From SSF14 sp037045585 (GTDB lineage: Bacteria > Actinomycetota > Acidimicrobiia > Acidimicrobiales > Microtrichaceae): a stretch of DNA of 64,000 nt. The stretch is taken from positions 141,036 through 205,035 of the forward strand of contig JBAOIR010000004.1 of NCBI GenBank assembly GCA_037045585.1, written 5' to 3'. Each line of letters starts with the position of its first letter. Within the stretch, counting starts at the first letter, position 1. The position numbers and the translations under genes were made by a program. Positions 47,524 through 57,042 of this stretch are shown here, in pieces. The notes below the pieces were generated by a model. It worked only from the letters and a program-made list of their open reading frames with translations. It searched no databases and had not been told where the DNA came from.

Positions 47524-48416
47524 GGCGCCTCCTGCCACAGCCGGGCCGCGCCGCGCACGCCGGAGGAGTCGCCGTGGCGGTTTTTCACCAGGCGCGTGGC
47601 CACGTGGTCGGAAAACACGTGCGCCCCCCACAGCCGCGGCACATTGTCGTAAAGCCGGTCGATATTGGACAAGCCGCCGCCGAGCACGATGACCTCCGGA
47701 TCGAGAGTGTTGATTATCTGCGCCAGCGCCCGGGCCAGCCGCGCCTCGTAGCGCGCCAGGGTCGCCGCGCAGGCGGGGTCGCCCGCGGCGGCGCCGGCGA
47801 CGATGGCTTCGGCCCCCGGCGTGTCGCCGCCGCTGACTTTGTGGTCGCTCACGAGACCGGGGCCGGAAAGATAGCTTTCGACGCAGCCGGTCCGGCCGCA
47901 GTAGCACGATGGGCGGCGGCTTTCGTCCGGCATCGGGTTGTGGCCCCACTCGCCGGCGATGGCGTTGGCGCCGATCAGGGGCGTTCCGCGCACGACGATA
48001 CCGCCGCCGACCCCGGTACCGAGAATTGCGCCGAACACCACTTCGGCGTCCGCCGCTGCGCCGTCGGTGGCTTCGGACAGCGCGAAGCAGTTGGCGTCGT
48101 TGTCGATGCGCACCGGCCGATGCAGCAGGGCCTGCAGATCGCGACGCAGCGGCTGGCCGATCAGCCAAGTGGAATTGGCGTTCTTGACGAGACCGGTGAC
48201 GCGCGATTCCGCGCCCGGAATGCCGACGCCGACGCTGCCGCGCCGGCCCAGTTCGTGCTCGGCCGACTCGACCAGCCCGGCCACGGCCATGACCGTCGCC
48301 AGGTAATCGCCGCGCGGCGTGGCGACGCGCTGGCGCAGCAACTCGCTGCCGTCTCCGGCGAGGGCGACGATCTCGATTTTCGTTCCTCCCAGGTCGATGC
48401 CGAGCCGCAATGTCAT
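47520..48416 (-). CDS. ROK family sugar kinase
   Basis: This 298-residue protein has the ATP phosphate motif GIDLGGTKIEIVAL, the catalytic Asp region VRIDNDANCFAL, LGTGVGGGIVV, and the ROK zinc site: EWGHNPMP followed by CYCGRTGCVESYLSG. It lacks an N-terminal helix-turn-helix, so it is a kinase (fructose, glucose or N-acetylhexosamine) rather than a repressor. It is co-transcribed with the MFS gene and divergent from mlaF. Confidence 0.9.
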   Translation of the reverse strand: MTLRLGIDLGGTKIEIVALAGDGSELLRQRVATPRGDYLATVMAVAGLVESAEHELGRRGSVGVGIPGAESRVTGLVKNANSTWLIGQPLRRDLQALLHRPVRIDNDANCFALSEATDGAAADAEVVFGAILGTGVGGGIVVRGTPLIGANAIAGEWGHNPMPDESRRPSCYCGRTGCVESYLSGPGLVSDHKVSGGDTPGAEAIVAGAAAGDPACAATLARYEARLARALAQIINTLDPEVIVLGGGLSNIDRLYDNVPRLWGAHVFSDHVATRLVKNRHGDSSGVRGAARLWQEAP

Positions 48417-48463
48417 GGCCGTGATTCTGGCACGGCGCGGCCAAGTCTGAGAAAATCAGCGCC

Positions 48464-49270
48464 ATGAAAGGCAACCGCGAATACCTCATCGAGATCGACG
48501 ATCTTCATTTCGCCTACGGCGCCAACCAGGTGTTGCGCGGCGTGAAGCTGCGCGTGCCGCGCGGCAAGGTGGTGGCGATCCTCGGCGTTTCCGGCTCCGG
48601 CAAGAGCACCCTCCTGAAGCCGATCGGCGGCCAGCGGCGGCCCCAGCGCGGCACGGTGAAGGTGGATGGCCGGATCGTCCACGAACTGGACAACGACGCG
48701 CTCTACGACCTGCGCCGCGAAATGGGCATGATGTTCCAGGCCGGCGGCCTGTTCTCCGACCTTTCGGTTTACGAGAACATCGCCTTTCCCATGCGCGAAC
48801 TGACCGACCTGCCGGAAGAACTGATCCATCGGCTGGTGTTGATGAAACTGAATTCGGTTGGCCTGCGCGGCGCCAGCCGCCTGATGCCCAACGAGCTTTC
48901 GGGCGGCATGGCGCGGCGGGTGGCGCTGGCGCGCGCCATCGCGCTCGACCCGACGCTGATCATGTACGACGAGCCCTTCGCCGGCCTCGACCCGATTTCG
49001 CTCAACGTCATCGCCAACCTAATCCGCACGCTCAACGACGCGCTCGGCGTCACGTCCATCGTCGTCACCTACGATATCTTCGAGTCGCTCAAGATCGTTG
49101 ACTACGCCTATTTCATCCATGACGGCGTGGTCGTCGCCGAAGGCACGGCCCGGGAGATGCTCGATTCGCGCGACGCCTTCGTCTATCAGTTCGTCAATGC
49201 CCGGCCGGACGGTCCGGTCGCTTTCCACCATCCCGCCGAGCCGTATCGCCAGACATTGCGCGTGGCGTGA
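48464..49270 (+). CDS. mlaF: MlaF-like phospholipid transport ATPase
   Basis: This 268-residue ATPase has Walker A LGVSGSGKSTLL, a Q-loop (MMFQAGGLFSDL, typical of MlaF), the signature ELSGGMARRVALARA and Walker B LIMYDEPFAGLDP. Its switch position reads VVTYDIFESL, with Tyr where the catalytic His should be (CAC to TAC would explain it). MlaF drives retrograde phospholipid transport with MlaE, whose gene should follow. Instead coding on this strand stops and a truncated asmA begins on the other, pointing to a join. Confidence 0.9.
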   Translation: MKGNREYLIEIDDLHFAYGANQVLRGVKLRVPRGKVVAILGVSGSGKSTLLKPIGGQRRPQRGTVKVDGRIVHELDNDALYDLRREMGMMFQAGGLFSDLSVYENIAFPMRELTDLPEELIHRLVLMKLNSVGLRGASRLMPNELSGGMARRVALARAIALDPTLIMYDEPFAGLDPISLNVIANLIRTLNDALGVTSIVVTYDIFESLKIVDYAYFIHDGVVVAEGTAREMLDSRDAFVYQFVNARPDGPVAFHHPAEPYRQTLRVA

Positions 49271-49272
49271 GT
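49255..49272. other. Probable assembly join 3 (mlaF / asmA)
   Basis: mlaF ends without mlaE, and the convergent asmA loses its C-terminal part at the same place. Both sides look betaproteobacterial, so this could be one genome with a misjoin or rearrangement, or two related genomes. Confidence 0.5.
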
Positions 49273-50456
49273 TCGAGCACGCCGGCGGCGGCGTCGAACG
49301 CCAGCGTGATATTGGCGGCCGTCACCTGGCCGAGTCGAAGCCGGCCGATACGGAGGTCGCCTCGGATATCCAAGTCTTTCAGCGCGGCAAGATCGATGCG
49401 GCCGTCATCGCCATCCTTGTCCCTGGCCAGGTACTTGTCGAGATCGAGGTGATCGATATCGAGGGCGAAGGTCAGCGACAGCGGCGCGAATCGCGTCGCT
49501 GCGAACCGCAGCGCCATGTCGGAGCCATCGAGCCGGCTCGACAGGGCGCCGTTGGCGGACGGTCCCGACAGGTCGCCCGCCAACCGGCCGACGATCGGCA
49601 GCGTCAGCGATCGGGTCGGCAGCTTTGGGTGGGCGATGTCGATCCGACCGGTGATATCGTCGAGCGACAACCTGCGTTTTGCCGGATCGACGGCGATGGC
49701 CGAAGCCAAGCGTACCGCCAGCGTGCTTGCGCCGACGCGCGCGTCCATCTCGAGGTCGAGGCCGGCGATGGTCCACTGCCCGTCGATGGCGCCGATGCCC
49801 GCCGCCGTCACGCGCACGCTGGCCGAGCGCGTGTCGCCATCCAGCCGGGCGGCCAGGCGCGGCGTGTCGACATGGAATGCGCGCCCCGCCGAGTCGCCGA
49901 CGATGCGGCTCGTGGTCAGCGTCAGCGCCGAGAGCGACGTGGTCTGGCCGGCCTGTTCGTTGTGCCAGGCCAGGCGCGCATCGGCAAGCCGGAGGGCGGC
50001 GATGTCGATTTGCCACGGCGCACCGTGGGAGACTTCCTTGCCGGTGGTCGCGCCCGGCAGCAGATCGGCAACATTGAGCCTGCCGTCCTTGCTGCGGTTC
50101 AGCGCGATGTCGAGACCGTCGAGTTCGCAGGATCGGACGACGATGCGCCGTTCCAGCAACGGCCAGGGCGCAACGGACAGCCGGGCGCCCGCGATGGTTG
50201 CGAACGTCCGGCTGCCGTCGGGCTCGGACAAGCGCACTTTGCCGACGTGAAACCCGAGGTCGGGCCAGAACGACAACTCCAGCGCACCTTCGATGGTCAG
50301 CGTGCGCTGCCATTGCTCGCGCACGGCCTTGGCCAGCTCCGCCTTGAGCCAAGCCGTGTTGCCCAGGGCCAGGGATGCCGCGACGCCGGCGACGATGAGA
50401 ACGAGGACGAGCGCCGCCAGAACGGTTAGGATTCCGGCTAGCTCAAGACGCTTCAT
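49266..50456 (-). CDS. AsmA family protein, C-terminally truncated
   Basis: Starts ATG 50,456 with one membrane helix (LAGILTVLAALVLVLIVAGV). The AsmA N-terminal pattern follows: REQWQRTLTIEGALELSFWP, GARLSVAPWPLLERRI and GLDIALNRSKDGRLNVADLL. About 395 residues are present; whole AsmA proteins are usually 600 or more. The frame is lost at about 49,266 as the mlaF end is reached. AsmA-like proteins span the periplasm in outer-membrane lipid transport. The gene is divergent from mscL. Confidence 0.8.
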
Positions 50457-50525
50457 GGCGCGCAAGTTGTTCCATGAGGTTTGCGAGAGTGGGCAGCGTA
50501 ACAAAAACCGCACGGGAGAATAGTG

Positions 50526-50951
50526 ATGAGTGGTTTCTTTCAGGAGTTCAGGGAGTTCGCGGTCAAGGGCAGCGTCATGGACCTTGCCATCGGCGTGATC
50601 ATTGGGGGCGCGTTCGGCAAGATCGTCGATTCGATCGTCGGCGACCTGATCATGCCCGTCGTCGGCAAGATTTTCGGCGGGCTCGACTTCAACAATTACT
50701 TCATTCCGCTGGCCGGCCAGACGGCCACCACGCTGGCCGAGGCCAAGAAAGCCGGCGCGGTGTTCGCCTACGGCAGCTTCATCACCATCCTGCTCAACTT
50801 CATCATCCTGGCGTTCATCATTTTCATCATGGTCAAGCAGATGAACCGCCTGAAGCGCGAGGAAGCCGCCGCCGCACCGGCGGCCGAGCCGCCGCCGACG
50901 CCCGAAGACGTCGTGCTGCTGCGCGAGATCAGGGACGCGCTGAAGAAGTAG
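50526..50951 (+). CDS. mscL: Large-conductance mechanosensitive channel
   Basis: This 141-residue protein opens with FFQEFREFAVKGSVMDLAIGVIIG, followed by AFGKIVDSIVGDLIMPV, the first pore helix. The second helix is SFITILLNFIILAFIIFIMVK, and a charged C-terminal helix ends the protein. It opens under membrane tension to release solutes. A GTG directly precedes the chosen ATG (50,526). Confidence 0.96.
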   Translation: MSGFFQEFREFAVKGSVMDLAIGVIIGGAFGKIVDSIVGDLIMPVVGKIFGGLDFNNYFIPLAGQTATTLAEAKKAGAVFAYGSFITILLNFIILAFIIFIMVKQMNRLKREEAAAAPAAEPPPTPEDVVLLREIRDALKK

Positions 50952-50956
50952 TTCCG

Positions 50957-51595
50957 CTACGCGCCGTCGGCGACGAACGGGTTGCTGCGCCGTTCCTCGC
51001 CGAAGGTCGACATCGGCCCGTGGCCGGGGATGAACTCGACGTCGTTGCCCAGCGGCCAGAGCTTGCCGCGGATCGACCGGATCAAGGTATCGTAGTCGCC
51101 GCGGGGAAAGTCGGTGCGGCCGATCGAGCCGGCGAATAGCACGTCGCCGACCAGCGCCAGCTTCGAAGGCCGGTGGAAAAAAGCAATGTGGCCCGGCGTG
51201 TGGCCCGGTGTGTGCAGCACTTCCAGGACGACATTGCCGAAGGCCACCGTGTCGCCCTGGTCCAGCCAGCGGTCCGGCGTGAACGCTTCGCAGGCGGGAA
51301 AACCGAAAGCCTGGCCCTGCTCGGGCAACTGCCGGATCCAGTACTCGTCTTCGCGCTGCGGCCCCTCGACCGGCACCGACAATTGGCTCGACAGCGCCGC
51401 CGTGCCGCCGGCGTGGTCGATGTGGCCGTGGGTCAAGAGCACCTTGACGATGCTTACGCCGCGCTGGGCGGCGGCGGCGGTGATGCGGTCGAGGTCGCCG
51501 CCGGGATCGACGACGGCGGCCTGTCGGGTTTCCTCGCACCAGAGCAGCGTGCAGTTCTGGGCGAAGGCGGTGACGGGGATGATGTGATAGTCCAT
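50957..51595 (-). CDS. Metallo-beta-lactamase fold hydrolase (YcbL/glyoxalase II-like)
   Basis: This 212-residue enzyme has the zinc motif THGHIDHAGG, LHTPGHTPGHIAF, GDVLFAGSIGRTDFP and FIPGHGP, the full set of metal ligands. It is a compact single-domain form like YcbL, which hydrolyses S-lactoylglutathione or similar thioesters. ATG 51,595 is used; a second ATG three codons upstream (51,604) is also possible. It converges with mscL with 5 bases between stops. Confidence 0.9.
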   Translation of the reverse strand: MDYHIIPVTAFAQNCTLLWCEETRQAAVVDPGGDLDRITAAAAQRGVSIVKVLLTHGHIDHAGGTAALSSQLSVPVEGPQREDEYWIRQLPEQGQAFGFPACEAFTPDRWLDQGDTVAFGNVVLEVLHTPGHTPGHIAFFHRPSKLALVGDVLFAGSIGRTDFPRGDYDTLIRSIRGKLWPLGNDVEFIPGHGPMSTFGEERRSNPFVADGA

Positions 51596-51741
51596 GGCGC
51601 CCATTCTACAGACGAGTCGGGATGGCCGAGCTTGCCGATGCATGCCCGCCTGTGGCAAAGTATGACAGCGCCCTCGGTATGGCGCATCATCGAAAATTCG
51701 AAGAAAGTACCGTTCCCAACAAGACGATAGGAGTTCGATCC

Positions 51742-52242
51742 ATGACCACCGTAACCCTCGGCGGCAATCCCATTGAAGTTTCCGGCAATTTTCCCAAGGC
51801 GGGCGCGTCGGCGCCCGATTTCTCGCTGGTGGCGGGCGACCTCAGCCAGGCCACGCTGAAGACCTACGCCGGCAAGCGCAAGCTGCTCAACATCGTGCCC
51901 AGCCTCGACACGCCGGTCTGCGCGACCTCGACGCGCAAGTTCAACGAGGAAGCCGCCAAGATGAACAATACGATCGTGCTGGTCGTTTCGGCCGATCTGC
52001 CGTTCGCCGCCGGCCGCTTCTGCGCGACCGAAGGGCTGAAGAACGTCGTGGACCTGTTCACCATGCGCGGCCGCGAGTTCATGAAGAACTACGGCGTCGA
52101 GATCGCCAGCGGTCCCTTGGCCGGCGTCACGGCGCGCGCCGTGGTGGTGGTTGACGAGAACGACAAGGTGATCTACTCGGAACTGGTTCCTGAAATCAAG
52201 CAGGAACCCGATTACGCGGCGGCGTTGAAAGCGCTGGCGTAA
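51742..52242 (+). CDS. tpx: Thiol peroxidase
   Basis: This 166-residue peroxiredoxin reduces peroxides with thioredoxin. It shows KAGASAPDFSLV, the peroxidatic cysteine in VPSLDTPVCATSTRKFN, and the resolving cysteine in LPFAAGRFCATEGL. ATG 51,742 follows GATAGGAG at a good distance. A terminator hairpin follows 47 bases after the stop. Confidence 0.96.
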   Translation: MTTVTLGGNPIEVSGNFPKAGASAPDFSLVAGDLSQATLKTYAGKRKLLNIVPSLDTPVCATSTRKFNEEAAKMNNTIVLVVSADLPFAAGRFCATEGLKNVVDLFTMRGREFMKNYGVEIASGPLAGVTARAVVVVDENDKVIYSELVPEIKQEPDYAAALKALA

Positions 52243-52288
52243 CGCAATACTGCAGTGGCGGCGTGGCGCCGCTACTGCTTTTGATAAC

Positions 52289-52318
52289 AAGAAAGACGGG
52301 GCACGCCTCGTCTTTCTT
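52289..52318. terminator. Bidirectional terminator between tpx and the IPTL-CTERM gene
   Basis: AAGAAAGACG and CGTCTTTCTT form a perfect 10-bp stem around a 10-base GC-rich loop. The A-run and T-run on either side allow termination in both directions. It lies between two convergent stops. Confidence 0.85.
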
Positions 52319-52337
52319 CGTTGAAGTCGCTGCTTGA

Positions 52338-52826
52338 CTAGAACTGCCTGCCCCGAAGGCGCAATAACGTAGCGATACCCAGGATTACGGAAAGGATAAT
52401 CATGCCCCATTCCGAAAGAGTCGGAATGGAGGCTGTTGCTACTGGGCTGCCTGGCGAGCAACGGCCTTGAATCGTTGCCGTTCCGTTGATGCTATCAACG
52501 TAGAAGCCGATCCCCGTACCCCCCGCTGCTACGGCGACGGTGTAGATGAGTGAGCCGGAAATAGTACCGCCCCCAACCAGCGTGCTTCCCGGGGCGCCCG
52601 AATCATCGTTGACGATTCGCCAAGACGCCGCCGTGGCGCTACCTGCGGTGATGGTGAAAGTGAATACGTCACCAACATTGACTGGAAGAAAAGTCCCATT
52701 GGTATCTCCAGCGATATTGACAGCATCGTTCAGGAAATAGTTAGCACACGTTACCTGAGCCATAACGCCGCCGCTAGACACCACCAGAATCGCACTAATC
52801 AGTAATTCGCGCCAACGGAATGACAT
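52338..52826 (-). CDS. IPTL-CTERM sorting-domain secreted protein
   Basis: This 162-residue protein has a signal peptide (ISAILVVSSGGVMAQ) and a small beta-rich middle. The IPTL-CTERM tail follows: IPTLSEWGMIILSVILG, a hydrophobic helix, and a basic end (RLRGRQF). This tail marks proteins for processing by the exosortase-related system and is common in betaproteobacteria that make extracellular polysaccharide. The middle is AT-richer than its neighbours and has no recognised domain. No exosortase gene is in the window. Confidence 0.88.
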   Translation of the reverse strand: MSFRWRELLISAILVVSSGGVMAQVTCANYFLNDAVNIAGDTNGTFLPVNVGDVFTFTITAGSATAASWRIVNDDSGAPGSTLVGGGTISGSLIYTVAVAAGGTGIGFYVDSINGTATIQGRCSPGSPVATASIPTLSEWGMIILSVILGIATLLRLRGRQF

Positions 52827-52904
52827 TTCCTTCCCGCCCCTCAATACCGAAAACTCCGCAGAGAAATCTTACTCCGCTGAAACGAAGGCAAGCAAGGAAG
52901 TTAA

Positions 52905-54429
52905 TTAGTTAATGATTTTGATGCGCTGGCCTGGACTGGGTGCGGCGGCGCCGTCGTAGGCGCCGTTCATCAGCCGGAGCTGCTGCTCGGCCATCGACGT
53001 CAGCGGCGAACGGCGCGCCAGTTCGGCGAAGCCGCCGGCCGGCATTGGCACGATGCGCACGGCCCAGGGGCGGGCGGCCTGACGTTCGGCCGCGCTGAGC
53101 GGCCGGAACGAGGCTTCCGCTTCGCCCATCTGGGCGAGCGCTTGCTGCAAGGCGGCGGTGTTGCGCGCCGCGTACTGCAGCAGGTAGTGGCGGTTGTTGG
53201 GGCCGGTGACGATCGTGACGCGGGCGTTGGCCTGCTGGCCTTTCGAATTGCGCACCACGCCGGCGAAATGGGTCGCCGCCAGGCCGTTCACGCTGCGCGG
53301 CTGGGCGCGGCCATCGACCGGATGCAGCGTGTTCTTGATGATTTCTTCGTGGGTGGTGCCAGCCTGGGGTGGAATCAGCTTGATCACCAAGGCGGCATCG
53401 CCGGCGCTGCTGGCGACGACGATGGCTTCCGGGGTGTTGTCCACCTTTCCAGCCTTGCGGCGCCGTCAGGGCGATGCCGAGTTCCTCGTGATAGAAGTTG
53501 CGACCGCGCGTGACACCCTGCTCCCGGCTCTCGCCGAACGCCATGCCCTCGATGGCCTGCTGGTAACGCGCCCGCCCGTCGTCGGCGTAATTGCCCTGGT
53601 ACTTCGCGGCGATGCGCTTGATGTCGGCCAAGCGCTGATCGTTGCTGGGGTGCGAAGACAACCAGTTGGCGCCGCCGGGAGCGGCGCGTCCTTCGGCCTT
53701 GGCCTGTTCGGCGGCATAGCGTTCCTGGTTCTTGAGCACCGCGATCACGTCGACCATGTTCTGCGGGTTGTACTGGTTGCGCGCTAGGTATTCGGCGCCG
53801 AGTTCGTCGGCCTGCGATTCCTGGTCGCGGCTGTACGACGCGACATAGCCGGCGGCGACGCCCTGCGAAACCTGGCTGGCCACGTCCCCGGCGCCGGGCA
53901 GGCCTTGGGCCTCGAGCACGGCACCAAGCACCGTGGCGGCGATGACGCCGAAGCCGGCGTTCTGCGCCCGGGTGGCGCGCTGGGCGCTGTGCCGGGCGGT
54001 GACATGGCCGATTTCGTGACCGATGACGCCTGCCAGCTCGGCCTCGCTGTCGAGATAGGCCATGATGCCCCGCGTGACATAGACGTAACCGCCAGGCAGG
54101 GCGAAGGCATTGATCTCCGGCGAATCCAGCACCGTGAATGTCCAGGTGAGATTGGCGCGGTGCGACTGCTTGGCCAGGCGTTGGCCGACGTGGTTCACAT
54201 AGGCTTGCAGGCGCGGGTTGTTGACCACGCCGTATTCCTTCAGGGTGCTCTCGTGGGCCTTGCGGCCTTCGGCGATTTCATCCTTTTCGTCCATCACCGT
54301 TCGCTCGGCGCGGCCGGTGACGGGGTTGACGACGGAGGTGCCGCAGCCCGCGGCAAGGACTGCTGCTGCCAGCAAGGCCAGCAGCCGCCGGGGGCGTAGG
54401 AACGATGTCCTGTCAATCGCTTGATTCAT
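52905..54429 (-). CDS. M48 family metalloprotease lipoprotein (frameshift)
   Basis: A lipoprotein signal (LLALLAAAVLAAGCG) is followed by an M48 protease domain. It has ALPGGYVYVTRGIM, the zinc motif VIGHEIGHVTARH, the third-ligand region SYSRDQESQADELGAEYL, and SSHPSNDQRL. Near 53,445 the frame shifts into a C-terminal domain (AIVVASSAGDAALVIKLIPP) ending TAA at 52,907-52,905. BepA-like proteins of this type act in outer-membrane protein quality control. ATG 54,429 is preferred over one eight codons upstream because it directly precedes the basic signal start. Confidence 0.88.
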
Positions 54430-54524
54430 AAACAATTGTCCGAAGTGAAACATGCCGCGACCAGGCCCGGGCGGCTTGGCCGGCCGCCGGCTTCGGCAAG
54501 CGTAACAGGAGCGCCGCCTGGGCG

Positions 54525-54719
54525 CTAGCCTGCGAGTTTCTGCCGCGACTTGCGCGGCGAGCCGGTCTCCGGGAGATCGAGTTCCTCTTCATCGCCGTTG
54601 CCGAACCGGATGACGCGCACGCCTGTCGGCGGGGCGGATTTGGATCTGGCGAGTTCGACCAGCCAGCGATTGACGGGGGGCCTGAGGACGTCGATCAGGC
54701 TCATGCTCTGTTGGGCCAT
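54525..54719 (-). CDS. Small hypothetical protein
   Basis: A 64-residue frame starting MAQQSMSLIDVLRPPVNRWL and ending SPRKSRQKLAG. It has no recognised domain. ATG 54,719 is chosen because AGGAAGAGCTGGAG lies just upstream on that strand; the longer frame would start inside a hairpin. It lies on the same strand as the M48 gene, about 95 bases ahead of it. It may be real, but the evidence is only length, start context and plausible composition. Confidence 0.45.
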   Translation of the reverse strand: MAQQSMSLIDVLRPPVNRWLVELARSKSAPPTGVRVIRFGNGDEEELDLPETGSPRKSRQKLAG

Positions 54720-54748
54720 GAGATGCTCCAGCTCTTCCTGTAATGACG

Positions 54749-54772
54749 AAGGCCCCGGCATGCCGGGGCCTT
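54749..54772. terminator. Perfect 24-base GC palindrome
   Basis: AAGGCCCCGGCA/TGCCGGGGCCTT reads the same on both strands. It sits 30 bases upstream of the small minus-strand gene and about 290 before yaeQ. It may be an attenuator or a terminator for a gene not present here. Confidence 0.5.
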
Positions 54773-55060
54773 CGGGTGACGGGGAGGAGGGGGACCAGCC
54801 ACCGATGGGGATCGTAAACGCTGCCTGTTTTGCCGATCTTAAGCGCCTAGATAACGGCGCGAATCGGCTAGAAACCTCTCGATAATGGGGTTTTGCATTG
54901 AAATTTCAAGTCCTTTGCGTTGCCTTGTCGAACGATTCGTACTCGACACGGTTACTATGACGGCGACCGTCGGTAAAAGTTCAGGGCGTCATTTGCAACA
55001 GATTGTTTCAGGTGCACCTTTAGGGCCGAATTCCGGTAACTCGTTAATTATTGGCGTCAA
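54773..55060. other. Intergenic region before yaeQ
   Basis: No gene, RNA or clear promoter was recognised. Base composition is less GC-rich than the flanking coding sequence, especially 54,880-55,060, which fits a promoter region for yaeQ. Confidence 0.4.
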
Positions 55061-55624
55061 ATGGCACTTAAAGCGACGATCTTCAAGGCGGATTTACAGG
55101 TTTCCGATCTGGACCGCGGCTATTTCCAGACCCATGCGCTGACGCTGGCGCGGCATCCTTCGGAAACCGACGAGCGCATGATGGTGCGCTTGATCGCTTT
55201 TGCCTTGTCGGCCGACGACGCGCTGGAATTCGGCCGGGGGTTGTCGACCGACGACGAACCGGATCTGTGGCGACGCGGCCTGACCGGCGAAGTGGTCGAC
55301 TGGATCGAAGTCGGCTTGCCGGACGAGCGGCGCTTGCGGCGCGCCTGCGGTCGGGCGGAGCAAGTGTTAGCGCTTACTTATGGCGGCAGGGTCGCGCGAA
55401 CCTGGTGGGAGCAGAACGAAGCGCAACTGCGCAAGCAGGCGAAGCTGACGGTCGTCGACCTGCCGGCCGAAGCCACCCAGGCGCTGGCGGCGCGGGTGGC
55501 GCGGACCATGCAGATCAGTTGCACCCTCCAGGAAGGCGAACTCTGGCTCGACGTGGATGGGACGACGCTGCATGTCGTTCCCGAGATCCGGCAGGGCCAG
55601 CGTGCCGGATTGCCGGGCCGATGA
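55061..55624 (+). CDS. yaeQ: YaeQ family protein
   Basis: This 187-residue protein begins ALKATIFKADLQVSDLDRGY and has the family stretches RHPSETDERMMVRLIAFAL, DEPDLWRRGLTGEVVDWIEV and GLPDERRLRRACGRA. YaeQ proteins have a PD-(D/E)XK-nuclease-like fold, visible as the VDWIEVG segment, and no settled function. The stop is 28 bases before the flavodoxin-like gene, so they may be co-transcribed. Confidence 0.9.
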   Translation: MALKATIFKADLQVSDLDRGYFQTHALTLARHPSETDERMMVRLIAFALSADDALEFGRGLSTDDEPDLWRRGLTGEVVDWIEVGLPDERRLRRACGRAEQVLALTYGGRVARTWWEQNEAQLRKQAKLTVVDLPAEATQALAARVARTMQISCTLQEGELWLDVDGTTLHVVPEIRQGQRAGLPGR

Positions 55625-55652
55625 CCGACCGCGCCACGAGGGGGAACGGCAG

Positions 55653-56144
55653 GTGAAGACGCTGCTGATCGTCCATCATTCCTTGACCGGCGGCACCCGC
55701 CGGATGGCCGAAGCCGCAGCCGCCGGCGCTGCCGGCGAGCCGGCCGTGGCCACGCGGCTGCTGCATGCCGCCGCCGCCGGTGGCGACGATGTGCTGGCCG
55801 CCGACGGCTATCTGTTCGCTACGCCGGAAAACCTTGCGGCAATGTCGGGCATGCTCAAGGATTTCTTCGATCGCAGTTATTACGCCTGCCTCGACCGCAT
55901 CAACGGCCGGCCTTACGGTACTTTGATCTGCGCCGGCAGCGATGGCGAGAACGCCGCGCGCCAGATTGCCCGCATCGCCACCGGCTGGCGCCTCAAGGCG
56001 GTGGCGCCGGCGCTGATCGTTCGTACCAACGCCCAGACGCCCGAGGCGATCCTTGCTCCCAAGCAGATCGGTGCCGGGGACCTGGCCCGCTGCGCCGAAC
56101 TCGGCGCGACGCTGGCGGCCGGCTTGGCCATGGGCGTGTTTTGA
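55653..56144 (+). CDS. Flavodoxin-like / NADPH-dependent FMN reductase family protein
   Basis: This 163-residue protein has a flavodoxin-type FMN phosphate loop (LLIVHHSLTGGTRRMAEA) and a YLFATPENLAAMSGMLKDFFDR motif interrupted here as PENLAAMSGM then LKDFFDRSYY. A central strand, GTLICAGSDG, follows. It probably carries out FMN-dependent electron transfer or quinone reduction. The GTG start has GAGGGGG upstream. Confidence 0.8.
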   Translation: MKTLLIVHHSLTGGTRRMAEAAAAGAAGEPAVATRLLHAAAAGGDDVLAADGYLFATPENLAAMSGMLKDFFDRSYYACLDRINGRPYGTLICAGSDGENAARQIARIATGWRLKAVAPALIVRTNAQTPEAILAPKQIGAGDLARCAELGATLAAGLAMGVF

Positions 56145-56218
56145 GGCTTGCCGAAAGTCAGGCGTGGCGGTACGCCGCCGCGCTGCCGAAAAACCGCGTT
56201 GACTAGAATCGGCCCACC

Positions 56219-57029
56219 ATGTCCGAACGCGATCCACGACTCGATGCGGTGCTGGCCAGCGGCGTCAAGCTGCCGGCGCCCAGCGCGACGCTGCTCCGCC
56301 TGCAAGCGCTGGCGACGGGACGACAACGCCGGCCCGGGAGCGCTGGCCGCCGCGATCGGCCAGGAGCCGGCGCTGACCGGCGAATTCATGCGCGTGGCCA
56401 ATTCGCCGGTGTTTCGCACGCGCACGCCGGTGCGCTCGGTGAAAGCCGCGATCACCGTCCTCGGCCGCACCCGCACCATGGTGGTCGCCAGCCATGCCCT
56501 GCGCGCGCAAACGGCGGGCATCGCGCCGCGCGCCGTCGAACGGGTCTGGTCGGCATCCGCCGCCGCCGCCGATAACGCGTATCGCGCCGCCCGCGTCAGC
56601 CGCGTTCGCGGCTTTGCCGACCTCGCCTATCTGGCCGCGCTGGTTCATGATGTCGGCATCGCCATCGTGCTGCGTCGATTTCCCGAGCACGCCGGCATGT
56701 TCGAGACCGCCGACCTGACGCTCGATATCGCCGCGCAACGTCTCGACGCCACCACCGGCGCCGAGCACGCCGCCGTCGGCGCCTTGGTCGCACGCAACTG
56801 GAAGCTGCCGCCCGACGTCGCCGCGGCGGTGGCCATCCACCACAAGCCCGCCGCCGCCAGCGAACCGTCACCCGCCGCCGCGCTGGCCGCGTTCATCGCC
56901 GTGGCCCGTCGTCTGCGCGACGGCCCCGGCGAGGAGTGGCCGCTTTGGGCGCCGCTCGCCGAGGCTCATCTCGACATCGGGCCGGAAAAGCTCGAAGCGC
57001 TGTCGTCGGCAGACCCCGACGAGGATTGA
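56219..57029 (+). CDS. HDOD domain protein (frameshift near the start)
   Basis: The start MSERDPRLDAVLASGVKLPA is followed by a frame change near 56,320. The HDOD domain then runs through EPALTGEFMRVANSPVF, VKAAITVLGRTRTMVV and AYLAALVHDVGIAIVLRRF. HDOD proteins lack full HD catalytic residues and act in signalling. ALVHDVG here keeps the HD-like pair. The neighbours give no clue to its partner. The stop is 14 bases from the end of the convergent prfC. Confidence 0.82.
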
Positions 57030-57042
57030 AGGACGCCCCGCG

